Positions 1-11,279 of a stretch of 64,000 nt of DNA are shown here, one piece after another. The stretch is taken from positions 1,731,587-1,795,586 of the forward strand of contig OX421505.1 in the NCBI GenBank assembly GCA_949126835.1. The letters are read 5' to 3'. Numbering within the stretch: position 1 is the stretch's first letter; each line of letters opens with the position of its first letter. The stretch is from Anisus vortex. Taxonomy: Eukaryota; Mollusca; Gastropoda; Planorbidae. The notes beneath the pieces were generated by a model. It was not told the origin of the DNA. It did no database searches and worked only from the letters and a program-made list of their open reading frames with translations. The translations under genes were made by a program, and so were the position numbers.

Positions 1-1
1 A

Positions 2-148
2 GAGAATATAGCAAAATGGTTGAGAGATTTGCACAATAACAAAAAAAAAGACTATTTAGAAGCAGCTATGTGGAATATATTGCAACATTCAATGAATACA
101 ATGGAAAATAAAAAAAAAGTGCAACAGCAAACAAATAAAGTGATTTGA
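2..148 (+). CDS. Possible C-terminal exon of an unidentified gene (5' end outside window)
   Basis: An open frame enters from the left edge and ends at TGA (146-148), giving about 48 residues. It begins ENIAKWLRDLHNN, continues with KKKDYLEAAMWNILQHSM and ends in a Lys/Gln-rich tail. The first part could form amphipathic helices. I do not recognise the protein. Support for coding is the open frame, the amphipathic composition and a canonical AATAAA at 477-482 downstream. With so little sequence this could be a chance frame in A-rich DNA. Confidence 0.33.
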   Translation, partial: ENIAKWLRDLHNNKKKDYLEAAMWNILQHSMNTMENKKKVQQQTNKVI

Positions 149-490
149 AAACAAATTGATTAAATAGACTGCTCCCCTGGTCCGTGTTGAATGTCCCCTG
201 AAAGACTTGTGCCTAAAGCATTCCCATGCATTCAATAATTTCTAGTTACTAGCACGGTCACCAGAGAACCATACAAATATTTTTAAAACTTAACTGTTTA
301 TTTTTTGGCTCTATACAGTGTTATGTGTGTGTGACGTAAAGGGACATAAGTCATGTATAGCTTATTTTGATTTATGTACTCTATTCTAGTGATTTCCCCT
401 AAATTTATTATGATTGTCTTGAGAGAGTGAACTTTCATGGTGTTTTTTTTATTCTCTTCTTGTTTACTTACTTGTAAATAAACCATTTTA
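149..490 (+). other. Putative 3' UTR with poly(A) signal AATAAA at 477-482
   Basis: The AT-rich stretch after the stop at 148 contains no other gene signal. A canonical AATAAA lies at 477-482, the expected place if 2-148 is a terminal exon. Inference only. Confidence 0.3.
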
Positions 491-622
491 TTGGATAAAG
501 TTAATGTTTACACTCTAAAGCGACTCATTCAAAAGCCCATATTTATTATTTTTGGGCTCGTAAAAATGACCTGCTATAGGCAAGGAAACAACCCTAAATT
601 GGACATAGAGGCAACACGCCAA

Positions 623-2134
623 GACTGCAAGCCTAGGTGTGAAATGATTTTAAAATATGAGTGGTGCCTCCTATCAGACTGCAAGCCTAGGTGTGAAATG
701 ATTTTAAAATATGAATGGTGCCTCCTATCAGACTGCAAGCCTAGGTGTGAAATGATTTTAAAATATGAGTGGTGCTTCCTATCAGACTGCAAGCCTAGGT
801 GTGAAATGATTTTAAAATATGAGTGGTGCCTCCTAACAGACTGCAAGCCTAGGTGTGAAATGATTTTAAAATATGAGTGGTGCCTCCTAACAGACTGCAA
901 GCCTAGGTGTGAAATGATTTTAAAATATGAGTGGTACCTCCTAACAGACTGCAAGCCTAGGTGTGAAATGATTTTAAAATATGAGTGGTGCTTCCTATCA
1001 GACTGCAAGCCTAGGTGTGAAATGATTTTAAAATATGAGTGGTGCCTCCTAACAGACTGCAAGCCTAGGTGTGAAATGATTTTAAAATATGAGTGGTGCC
1101 TCCTAACAGACTGCAAGCCTAGGTGTGAAATGATTTTAAAATATGAGTGGTGCCTCCTAACAGACTGCAAGCCTAGGTGTGAAATGATTTTAAAATATGA
1201 GTGGTACCTCCTAACAGACTGCAAGCCTAGGTGTGAAATGATTTTAAAATATGATTGGTGCCTCCTAACAGACTGCAAGCCTAGGTGTGAAATGATTTTA
1301 AAATATGAGTGGTGCCTCCTAACAGACTGCAAGCCTAGGTGTGAAATGATTTTAAAATATGAGTGGTGCCTCCTATCAGACTGCAAGCCTAGGTGTGAAA
1401 TGATTTTAAAATATGAGTGGTGCTTCCTATCAGACTGCAAGCCTAGGTGTGAAATGATTTTAAAATATGAGTGGTGCCTCCTAACAGACTGCAAGCCTAG
1501 GTGTGAAATGATTTTAAAATATGAGTGGTGTCTCCTATCAGACTGCAAGCCTAGGTGTGAAATGATTTTAAAATATGAGTGGTGCCTCCTAACAGACTGC
1601 AAGCCTAGGTGTGAAATGATTTTAAAATATGAGTGGTGTCTCCTATCAGACTGCAAGCCTAGGTGTGAAATGATTTTAAAATATGAGTGGTGCCTCCTAA
1701 CAGACTGCAAGCCTAGGTGTGAAATGATTTTAAAATATGAGTGGTGCCTCCTAACAGACTGCAAGCCTAGGTGTGAAATGATTTTAAAATATGAGTGGTA
1801 CCTCCTAACAGACTGCAAGCCTAGGTGTGAAATGATTTTAAAATATGAGTGGTGCTTCCTATCAGACTGCAAGCCTAGGTGTGAAATGATTTTAAAATAT
1901 GAGTGGTGCCTCCTAACAGACTGCAAGCCTAGGTGTGAAATGATTTTAAAATATGAGTGGTGCTTCCTATCAGACTGCAAGCCTAGGTGTGAAATGATTT
2001 TAAAATATGAGTGGTACCTCCTAACAGACTGCAAGCCTAGGTGTGAAATGATATTAAAATATGAGTGGTGCCTCCTATCAGACTGCAAGCCTAGGTGTGA
2101 AATGATTTTAAAATATGAGTGGTGCCTCCTATCC
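623..2134. repeat. 54-bp minisatellite, 28 copies
   Basis: Twenty-eight head-to-tail copies of a 54-bp unit starting GACTGCAAGCCTAGGTGTGA, with no length variants (28 x 54 = 1512). Units differ at a few sites: tcctatca/tcctaaca, tgc/tac, ctc/ttc. Five-unit variant strings recur (copies 4-8 and 20-24), so blocks have been duplicated. As 54 is a multiple of three and the unit lacks stops, both strands stay open through the array: 491-2191 on plus (18-residue unit DCKPRCEMILKYEWCLLS) and 574-2187 on minus. Most variants would change the amino acid, so I see no sign of protein constraint. Confidence 0.97.
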
Positions 2135-2516
2135 ACAGATGTAACTTGTACAGGAGTATATTCAGTAAGTTGGATTATCTTCAACATCTAGTATGTTCAA
2201 AATTTTCTTTGAAAAAAAAAAACAAATTCTATGCAGTGCAACTCCATGGAATGGAACTGAAGTAGGCCAAATAAGATTATTTGGATCACGACAAGGCAGT
2301 TATTATTTTAAAAACTTCAAAAAGAAAACTGAACCGCACTTTAGCACTGCAATGGATAAGTAAATATTTATAAATATTAACTCATAGTCGAGGAATTTTG
2401 CAAACACATTGATGATGACTCCATACACAGGTTGTTGAAGTTTTAAGTCAATAAAATAAAATTTAGTTGACTTTTTAAATTATTTTATCCCAAGAATACT
2501 TTTTTTTTACTATTTC
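2135..2516. other. Spacer between minisatellites
   Basis: AT-rich unique sequence. I see no coding exon, RNA gene or recognisable mobile element. Confidence 0.6.
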
Positions 2517-2844
2517 TTCATGAACTAGCTGCATACAAGAACATTCATGAAATAGCTGCATACAAGAACATTCATGAACTAGCTGCATACAAGAACATTC
2601 ATGAACTAGCTGCATACAAGAACATTCATGAAATAGCTGCATACAAGAACATTCATGAACTAGCTGCATACAAGAACATTCATGAACTAGCTGCATACAA
2701 GAACATTCATGAACTAGCTGCATACAAGAACATTCATGAACTAGCTGCATACAAGAACATTCATGAACTAGCTGCATACAAGAACATTCATGAACTATCT
2801 GCATACAAGAACATTCATGAACTAGCTGCATACAAGAACATTCA
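2517..2844. repeat. 27-bp minisatellite, about 12 copies
   Basis: About twelve copies of the unit TTCATGAACTAGCTGCATAC + AAGAACA, with single-base variants (gaac/gaaa tagc, tagc/tatc). The period is divisible by three, so the minus strand stays open with a MQLVHECSC unit. I regard that as a by-product of the repeat. Confidence 0.95.
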
Positions 2845-3222
2845 AACTCCCGTAATTTCTAGAATCAGTTTTAGTTTAAATATTTTACAGATACAAGTTA
2901 AAGGATTCAACATTAAAAAGGCAATCAAAATATCAAAAATGACCTGGGACACTTTTTTTCTTCTCTCACTATCAGGGAGAGATCAGGTTTGCCTACTTCT
3001 ATACCAGTTCATGTTTAAATGGCTAGCCAGAAATAAATACAGTGCAAAAATATGTGTGAGAAAAAAAAAAGGATCCAAAATAAAACATTTAGTAATACAC
3101 ATAATTTGTAGCACATATATTTACATACAAGTAACACATACATGGCTAATTTATAATACATAAAATTGTGAAGACAACGGAAAAAGAGCTGAGTTTATAC
3201 AGGGAATAGCCAATCTACTCAC

Positions 3223-4234
3223 TGGTGCTCTATCTAATGCGCTCTGGATTTCCTGTCTGACTTGAGCTATATCAGCAGCCAAAGAATTGCTGACTTTCTA
3301 CAGAGCAAAAAGAGAATTATCCACTAGAATTGTAGAATGAAAGAACAACAACTCACAATTCTATGCTAGCATTCCATCAGTCTTATCAAAAAGTAAAACT
3401 AGCCTTCATTTAATGTCTTAAAAAAACATCTAAAAGTATGTTACCTATCTATCAAATTTTTTGAATGACTGACAATTGTTTACATACAAAACCAGACATA
3501 CAGATACAAAATATACAATTAAAGTCTAAGTATTTTGTTGATTGTAAAATATGATATAACACAACCAATAATTTAAAAAAACAAGGTGTAAAATTAAAAC
3601 CAAGGAGGACGTGAGTTAAGTCAACTCTGACAGAACCTTAATTTTATCAATGTTTTTATTCTAATCCATTCAGTTTGATCAAGAAAAGACTTAAAGAATA
3701 GAAAAAAAGAAATATCCGTTTGTTTCAAATCAAATCCCTACATGAAAAGGTAAAAGAAAAAGAAAGGAGAAAAGAATCAGTCGATAAATTGGCAACATTA
3801 ATGTTATTGTAATTGTACAACTTCAACAAGAGGATAGAAGAATTTTTTTCTTAAATCTTAAAATATCACAGATTTTGTGGACATAAAATATAGCCAAAAA
3901 CAAACAATTCACAATTTCAAAAATAGGTTAGACCAGAAAGTCAATGTATAATGTTATAGATTTCAAGTCTCAGAAACATGTTCATAAAAGAAAGTTTAAT
4001 ATACAAATTATTTACAGAGCTTTTTATTTGTATAGGCCTACTTTTTCCATGCTAGGAATCAATCAGAGTTAAACTGTCATTAAAAAAAACAAGGTTGTAA
4101 TGAGAATTGACTCACCTGTCCCCCACATGAGGTTACTGTTCCAGCTTCCAGCTGCCGATAGAGACGCTCAGCATCTTCAAATTTCTGCTGCTGCAGCCAC
4201 ACATTTTCTTGCAATAAAGGACTGGCCATTGTAC
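3223..4234 (-). CDS. Unidentified small coiled-coil protein, N-terminal two coding exons
   Basis: Read on the minus strand. An exon at 4234-4116 follows an acceptor (cttcag) and starts at ATG 4229. It encodes 38 residues beginning MASPLLQENVWLQQQKFEDA and ends at a GTGAGT donor in phase 0. The next exon, 3297-3223, follows a tctgtag acceptor. It encodes 25 residues including SLAADIAQVRQEIQSALDR and ends before another GTGAGT, again phase 0. The Gln/Leu/Glu composition suggests a helical coiled coil. I do not recognise the family. The downstream exon was not found. If the last donor is not used, the frame stays open to about 3148 and gives a protein near 86 residues. A possible 5' non-coding exon ends at a donor near 4991. 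Confidence 0.6.
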
Positions 4235-5438
4235 CTGAAGAAAACAAACCAGTTTATGACAACATGGTAATAATAGTTTCATTGTTCAGCAGATATTTTA
4301 CAGCAGATAAATGATACTATGTTAACAATGGTTTAAATGTTCAGCAGATAATTTACAAAACTATTTGGCAAGCATAGCGATTTTCAATGGCACAAGTCAT
4401 CACACGGAAGACCCCCAAGCCCAAAGCCAAAAGGCAATAGCCACTTCGATATTATAAAATATAACTAGTCTAGACCTAGTTTTATCTTGCCTTATATATG
4501 ACTATGACTATGACTAATAATATAAATTCTTATTAAAAATTTAAATAAAACTATAACTAGACTAGGACTAGGTCTAGGACAGTATACTATACACTATACT
4601 ATACTATACTACTACTATAGTCTATAGGCCTACTTTAACTTATATTTATAACAAGTTTCGGTAATTCTTTACCAAGCCAAGCGAGGCAAGTGATAGATTA
4701 TGATTAACAATGACAGTTGACTTTACCACTTTACTACTTTACAGTTAGGGACAGTTATTATTACAGTTAGGCTGAGTTAGGCCTACTCATTTACTGAAGT
4801 GAAGTCTGAAATCTTACTTACTTTACAGATACAGTACTGAGTACAGAAGCAAAATAAGTAAGGAAATAATTCTTAAGTACCAATAAAACTTATGTGAAAC
4901 AATTACCGAAACATTAAATGATTATTTAAAAAATAAACCGAAAGGGTGCTTTCTTCATTAAAAGTACTAAAACAACTTTTTCTTACACACCTGAAAACTT
5001 TAGCGTTTTCTAACCACGACGACTAGTTAAAAAGGAAGTTAAGTTTCTTTCAAATGTTTCCGGGTCAAAAGCTTATACTTTCAAACCTGGCAAATGAGTA
5101 GGCTCCCATTAGTTTATAATCACTAAGCAACTCATCACAAAATCTTTAACTTAATGTCTAATGACTAATGTAGAGGATTAAATTAAAGATTAAAGATTAG
5201 GTTATATTCTATGTTTTTAAAACTAAGACGTTGCAGTCGACGACCAAAAAATATTCAATTAAAAAAAAGATTTTCTGTATTTAATGTGTAAAAAGTCTCC
5301 TATATTTATATTATTTGATTAGGCCTAGGGCCTAGACTATTGACTATGTTACTATGTTTATTAAAATGTCACACATCACACGTTTTTAGAGATGATATTA
5401 AAAAAAGAAGCTAAAGAGAACATTAAAATCATAATTAA
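4235..5438. promoter_or_regulatory. Divergent intergenic region between the coiled-coil gene and Rab-like gene 1
   Basis: The minus-strand gene starts at 4229 and the first Rab-like gene at 5439, head to head. The stretch holds repetitive actagtctag/actaggtctagg words near 4460-4580 and three TAGGCCTA octamers (4625, 4778, 5320). On the minus strand a possible donor (ttcag/gtgtgt) near 4991 could end a non-coding first exon. No TATA box is convincing. A shared promoter is inferred from layout only. Confidence 0.35.
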
Positions 5439-8400
5439 ATGGATCACTTATTTAAAATAATTATAATTGGCAGCGAAAACGTCGGGAAAACATGTTTTTT
5501 GCAAAGGTAAGGCTCATATAATTATATTAAACATAAGCCATAAGCTTATAAAATATGCCTCCTGGTTTGTAGGCATATATATCTTATCTTAAATATTAGG
5601 CTACCGTCTACAGACGCACGTGTTCTTATTTAAAGAAGATTATATTGCGTCCTATGCTCATCCGTGGACCGAGTCTAGTCTTGCATTTTTATTAGTGTTT
5701 TAAATGATGTTTAAGTTTAAGTTACTGGTTTTCCTGTTTTTTCCCAGCTTAGTTTTTTAGTCTATGCCTAACGATCTGCTTCTTTCAAATTAATTAGCGC
5801 AAGTACCTGTACGTAGTCTGGAGCTATTAGAGGCTATTTAGCCTAAATCATATAATATATATAATATAGCCTATATAAATATACAAACATATAAGAATTG
5901 TAATATAAAAATATATTGACCTATACTCTATAATTTATAGTATAGCACACCTTTCCTTGCTATTTAATTTAGCATGCTCAGTGCGCTTTCTTTCAACAAT
6001 TAAGTTGCCGATGCGGATGGGGATGGGGAAGGCACAAAAACACTAATCAAAGAGAAAGATCTTCATAATGTAGGCTACATATAGGGCCTACTATTTCTTT
6101 CATTCAGGTTTTCAAATCAGAGCTACATCGGCCAATACATTCCAACCATAGGCGTTGATTTCTCTATTGCTGTTCTACGGTCATCTGACGGCCAGTCCGT
6201 CAAATTGCAAGTAGGTTTTCTTTTGTATGTCACTTTCGTCTGTGGTGCTCGCAAGTGAACTGTATGACTGTATGTGCCCTAAGCGAGGCGGCCAATGCCG
6301 CCCCCTATAATACCGGTACCAGTACCACCTTCCATAAAAGTCAACACATTCAAACGTAACTTAACGTATTTCAAAACAATGCTTTATTCACGTGGTTCCT
6401 CGTGGAACATAGGGCCTCCACAACAGTTCTCCAGCGCACTCGATTCTGGGCAGCCTTTTTTTTTTCAGTTCACCCCATGAAAGGTTGCACGTTTCCACGT
6501 TTTCTTAGGACATCTGACCAGTCTCTAGTCTCTGGCCATCGTGCTGGCTGACCCTACAAATCTCCATAAGCTGTAGCTTCTGGAAAAAAAAAAAAGTCTG
6601 TTCTTAAAGACAGAGATTTTAAAATAGTCTAGTATGTAAAGCAGTGGTCGAAAACCTTCTGATAATAGTGCCTCAAAATTTAACAACTCTAATTTATTCA
6701 GCGTGCAGACGCCTTAAAAGTAAAGGATAGTAAATATTATTATTTACACCTACTTACTATTATATTCTTTGTCATCGATTTACTTTGTTTCTTTACAAAT
6801 AAAAATAGATTTGGGACACAGCTGGACAGGAGAGATTCAGAACCATCTCGAGTGCCTATTACAGGGGCGCCCATGGGATTATTATCATGTACGACACTCA
6901 AAACAGGAAAACCTTTAATGAGCTGCCTTACTGGCTTGACATGGTGGAGCAGATGGCGCCAGACAAAACTTCCGTGGTGGGTAAATGCGTCAGCTGACAT
7001 AAACGCTAGAGTGCCGAACCGAGGTTCGAATCCTTAGACTAAATTAGTTAAATGTTAAGGTGTTTGCGGGGCTGGGCTTACGAAGATGCCACCAACCACC
7101 GAGTGGACGTTAGGGTTAAAGGATTAAACTATAGCCATAAAAGCCATCTCCTTTAGATGCCTGGTCACAACTAAAACAATTACTAAAACAATTCCACAAA
7201 ACAGCTGCATTACTAGTGAATATTCACAACATACTAGTTTAATACCAACTGTTAAATCCCTTAACCTAGAAACACTAGAGGAAAGAAATGCAAAGAGTTA
7301 AGTAGTAATAGCACCGAAGGCATACAATTTTAACTTTACAACACAATAACAATCTCTTACAATTGTTACGTTCCTCCTTATGATTTTCTTGGTTCAAAAT
7401 CACTTTGCATGTTCACGAAGCCTTGTTAGATATGGAATATTTGATGAAATCGTGTCCACGGTCTCCAAATGGATTTAATTATCATTATTGTTATTGTTGT
7501 GTATAACTTAGGATACTGTGATAGACATGGGAGATAGCAGCGTTCTCTGTCTTAAATAGAAAGGGGTTGTTACTTTCGTTTTTCTATGTAACCGTCACTT
7601 CAATAACAGGGGCGATAACGTTCTTTTCCGTATATTCTATACATTATGCTAAACCTATTTTCCATATGCGTTTATTGAATTTGATTTTCTGTTATTGTTT
7701 ATTTTTCTATTTTCCAGCAAGCTGTTCTGAAATGTGTAAAACATGCGTATGTTTCTTTTCAATACCATACCGTTAACGTTTTTATGTATACATGTTAGTT
7801 CTTTTGTACACGTTTTTAACTGTTCTCTTTGACGATTAACGTAATGGATGTTTAATAAGAAAATATAAGGATGCTTTTTTGATCCAAAAAAATGCTAATT
7901 TGACTTAATTACATCATATTTTAAACAATATAAAATAACTATTTGTACTCAAACACAGAAATATGGTGCTGTAAATAGCAGACTCTTTTTTTCTTTGCTC
8001 AGATCATCGTAGGTCACAAGGCTGACAGTGACAAGCCAGACAGGGAGGTCAGCAGAGAGGAAGCCCAAGCTTTTGCAGACGCCAGGAAGATTTTCTTTGA
8101 GGAAGCCAGCAGCAAGGATGATATAAATGTGAAGAAAATATTTCAGGTATACTGCTGCATCCTACACAGATACAAATTGTATGGGGGTTATTCCACTAAT
8201 CTATAAAAAGGATTTATTTGATATCTTATCTTGTAAGTTTACAGACGTTCCTTCTAGAGAGAAGATTATTACGTCCACTAGACCCAAAAATCATGCAGGG
8301 CGACACGGATCCGTCGGTGGCAGGGATAGAACCCGCGACGCGTCAGTTGGTTTTTGATTGACAGTCCGGTGAACTAACCGCTGGACCAGCCGGCTTCACC

Positions 8401-9084
8401 ATACATACATATTATATGTTACAAACACTGCTTCTACTTCTATACAGAATATTATTGCTTGGTTGGAGTCTTGTCTTGCATTCTGATTGGTGTTTCAAAT
8501 TATATTTTTTTAAGTTACTGGTTTTCATGTTTTTTTTTCGGCAACCCATTCCTTGCCCGAATACCACTCGGAAAGAAGAAGTAGGCCCTACTTATATATG
8601 CATTTGTTCTGGTAGGATATATGAGATAAGAAAAAGGTTTGTGTCCTTATGTTTAACTTATTGTATAAGATTGTTTTAGTGTTGTATTTTTAAGTTAAAA
8701 TGTATAGGCCTACATAAAATATGTATTTTACATGTTATGGTTGGATGGGAACCAGGTCTATAATTTCCAGAGTCAGATTAATTTCCGTTATTATTATTTT
8801 TTTAAATGTTACATTAGCAGGTTCGCTATTTTTTGTAGGCACTTTGCTTTAGTTTATAGAGGCCTGAAAAAAAAAGTATTTCAAAGATTGGCTTCATTAT
8901 TTAGTTATACTCTTTGTTTGACACGCTTGCATTTTGACAGGAAATAACCGACATGATGGTGAAAAACAAGAAGGACAACTCTGTTCATCAACACATAAAC
9001 ACCGGAAACAGACATGGAACGTCACTCTCATTGACGGGGAAATATGAACAGCCAGAAAAAAGGAAGAAAAAATGTTTTATTTAA
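5439..9084 (+). CDS. Rab-type small GTPase, Rab39-like (tandem copy 1)
   Basis: Five exons join to a 208-residue protein: 5439-5506, 6108-6210, 6809-6976, 8003-8146, 8941-9084. TAA directly precedes the ATG in frame, fixing the start. Motifs: P-loop GSENVGKT (11-18), switch-I Thr36 in PTIGVDF, WDTAGQE (59-65), G4 HKAD (118-121), weak G5 EASSK (147-151). His in place of Asn in G4, within VGHK, is characteristic of Rab39, and [13 protein letters not shown] fits too. The tail ends KRKKKCFI: one cysteine, third from last, after basic residues. Rabs normally end CC, CXC or CAAX, so prenylation is uncertain. The exon 3 donor (gtgggt) is weak and was chosen by comparison with copy 2. Expected role: membrane traffic. 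Introns hold LINE and SINE debris. Confidence 0.86.
5590..5760 (-). mobile_element. LINE 3'-end fragment in intron 1 of Rab-like gene 1
   Basis: Matches the 3' end of the LINE at 48.07 kb: a diverged cagacg...gaagattat-attgcgtcc tail followed by catccgtgg, ccgagtctagtcttgcattt and ggttttcctg. Minus orientation, truncated. Confidence 0.8.
7160..7330 (+). mobile_element. Decayed LINE reverse-transcriptase fragment in intron 3 of Rab-like gene 1
   Basis: Conceptual plus-strand reading resembles the C-terminal stretch of the LINE at 48.1 kb (TSEYS.L..., [20 protein letters not shown]), with stops and frame breaks. Confidence 0.75.
8228..8396 (-). mobile_element. SINE family B copy in intron 4 of Rab-like gene 1
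   Basis: Nearly full length in minus orientation. The tRNA-like head (reverse complement begins AGCCGGCTGGTCCAGCGG) carries A-box-like TGGTCCAGCGG and B-box-like GGTTCTATCCC. The 3' tail is the conserved GGACGTAATAATCTTCT hairpin ending in acttacaagataag. Confidence 0.88.
8435..8915 (-). mobile_element. Internally deleted LINE copy in intron 4 of Rab-like gene 1
   Basis: 8435-8690 matches the LINE 3' region (gtcttgcatt, ggttttc, caacccattcc.tgcccgaat, actcgg.aagaa). 8745-8915 matches a reverse-transcriptase segment about 1 kb further into the element (aggtctataatttcc, gtcagatt, ggcactttgc, tttagagaggcct). The intervening part is missing, so this is a deletion derivative. Confidence 0.82.
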
Positions 9085-9402
9085 CGTTGCATGCTTGTGT
9101 TGCATATGTGTACGCCAAGAAGATCATGGCCTTATTTTGACCTTTGCGATAGACTGTGACTAGACTGTGACTAGATCTATATAGTTTTTGGTGCCTCCCC
9201 TTCCGCGCCCTTTCCAATTAAAAAGAAGTTTTTTTTTTTTTTAATATAGACAATAATAGATTAAGTGCAATTAAACAAAATTTACAGTAGGCTAAGATGT
9301 TCTTGTGTTTGTTATTTTGTTGTTTTAATTTAGTTCTTGTATACTTCAACATTATTTATATTTGAAAAATGTTCTCTTACTTTTTAAAACTGCCATTAAA
9401 AA

Positions 9403-9412
9403 AATAAATAAA
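9403..9412 (+). other. Poly(A) signals for Rab-like gene 1
   Basis: Two overlapping AATAAA hexamers lie about 320 nt after the stop codon at 9084 and would give a 3' UTR of ordinary length. Confidence 0.55.
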
Positions 9413-9847
9413 TTAGTATGCATGGTCCAATTTTAAAACGATTTCTTGTTTAGCTACACCATGGCCCATGGATTGTGGTAGGTCTACATTTCTGCACTGA
9501 ATTTTTTTTCCCCAAAACACCCACCCTTCTATTCATGGCTTTTAAAACAATAACTAACAAAGATTTGTTCATTTGTTATCAACTAAACTTTCAATTTTAC
9601 AAAGCAATGAATTCAACACAACGGATGATTGTCTTACTTATGCCTACATTAGTATAGTTTACAAGTAAATGTAAACGAACATGCTAGAAATGCGCCAATT
9701 TTGCCCCCACCCTTAGGATAAAGGGTGGGCAGCCGCTGGAACGCAACTATGTGTTTTTTTTGGCACGCAAAACTATCACTTGTGAGCGTCCATGTAACTT
9801 TTTTTTAAAATCAATAGCAATTTTGTATTTATCAGTTGAATGCAATG

Positions 9848-9927
9848 TTAACCCTTCCCGTACCGACCTACTTTCCCATGCATACTTTCAGTCCCGCTAT
9901 ATACGCGCCCGGGACTGTAAGGGTTAA
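9848..9927. mobile_element. Tiny piggyBac-like MITE flanked by TTAA
   Basis: TTAA at 9848-9851 and 9924-9927 flank a 72-bp insert. Its ends form an imperfect inverted repeat: CCCTTCCCGTACCG at the left, and CCCTTACAGTCCCG when the right end is reverse complemented. TTAA flanks with CCCTT ends are typical of piggyBac-derived MITEs. Confidence 0.6.
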
Positions 9928-10036
9928 TTTAGAGCTCTAGGCGTATTTCAGACAAATATTTAAACATTTAAATTTGGTGTGCCAACATTTAAACACACCA
10001 CCCGTAAACACAGACACGTAATCACAGTATACAAAC

Positions 10037-10262
10037 ATCATCATCATTAATCCCCTGACCGTTGTGGTCGTTGGGAGGGGGGGGGGTCGAAAGGACACCT
10101 CAGCCGTCAACTTTCTCCACTTGTGCCTATCTTGAGCGGTTGTCAATAGTTCAATCAATAACTGCAGCCCAGTCCAATATTTTACATTGTCGAACTGGCA
10201 TCTCTGCTGACGGCCTCTACGACGTCCACCTTCTCCCGTGCCCTGGCATGTTATTATGCCGC
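10037..10262 (-). mobile_element. LINE 3' fragment (RT C-terminus and trinucleotide tail)
   Basis: On the minus strand the frame reads GRRRGRQQRCQFDNVKYW, then AAQ/TAQDRHKWRKLTAE. This is the common C-terminal signature of jockey/CR1-type reverse transcriptases. It is followed by a (GAT)n 3' tail at 10037-10049. Confidence 0.75.
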
Positions 10263-10957
10263 ATGATCGAGCCATGTCACACACACATACGGACAGATAA
10301 TCACATCGACAGATAAACACACTTTGTTTTTGTAACATTACATGCTAGCTGATTTGCTAGTAATTTAGCTCTATGAATCCGACTCAGTGGCCCCAATCGT
10401 ACTACAACACAATTCTGGGCAGGAGAAGGCGTTTGTTGACCTTTGTTTGTCTATGCACACTTAGGCTCCCGACACATCGACAAAATCCGATTCGAATGAC
10501 GTCAACCATAAAAAGAAAATTCGGAAATAATCTAAGAATTCTACAACAAACTGATGTCAACGAACAATAGAAGGTTTGACTATATGGCCTCATTATCTTT
10601 GACGTCTCTTCTGTTTTTATTTGTCGCAGATTTGACGAATTTGGACAGCAATATTATAATTATAAGGAAAAACAACAAGTGATTGGACAAATAAATGAAT
10701 GTACCGGTATGAGAAAAAAAAATATGCCAAGGGAGGGAACTGCGGTAATATATATTTTTTTAAAGGACATTTTGTTAACTTAGGTTGTAGACCCTGATAT
10801 GTTTTACATCTTTAAGCACTTACATCCGCATTTACTCAACTCCACCCCCTCCCTTTTATAATGGTTGCATAAAAAAATATGTTGTGGGGTCAGCAATAAA
10901 AGTTATATCCTGAATGAAATAGTTAAAGTTTTGCTTACTATAAATAGCATTAAAACG
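10263..10957. other. Intergenic stretch between the two Rab-like genes
   Basis: AT-rich sequence with short open frames but no recognisable exon, RNA gene or promoter motif. Confidence 0.5.
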
Positions 10958-11000
10958 CAATAATCTTCTTTATAGAAGGAGCGTCTGTAATGTATTAGTA
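10958..11000 (+). mobile_element. Isolated LINE 3' tail
   Basis: CGCAATAATCTTCTTTATAG followed by aaggagcgtctgtaatgta, almost identical to the last 45 bases of the LINE at 48 kb, but with no upstream element sequence. Confidence 0.78.
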
Positions 11001-11279
11001 ATTAGATAAGAAGTTTATTTAGATGCAGCTTTATTTGACTGTTCCGTATTATCTTACTAAGATTCTTAGCCTAAAATATTGGCTCGTAGACTTGTAGGCT
11101 AAACCTATGCCTATACCTATACTATAGTCTAAATATGAGCCTATAGATAGGGGCCTACGCCTATAGGCCTACGTGACTGCGGGTAGCCTAAGCTAACTAA
11201 GTACCTACTTGACTACAATAATATAGATATAATATTAATTCTTCTCTGCCTGCTCTACACATCGCAAGTCGCCCAAAAA

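Noticed and set aside
491..2191. Long cysteine-rich open frame (and its antisense partner) as a real secreted or structural protein gene
   Set aside because: The frames are produced by a 54-bp repeat with no stops. Variants are mostly non-synonymous, no signal peptide or splice context is seen, and both strands are equally open.
9937..10338. 133-residue minus-strand protein
   Set aside because: Its middle matches LINE reverse-transcriptase C-termini followed by a (GAT)n tail, so it is element debris.
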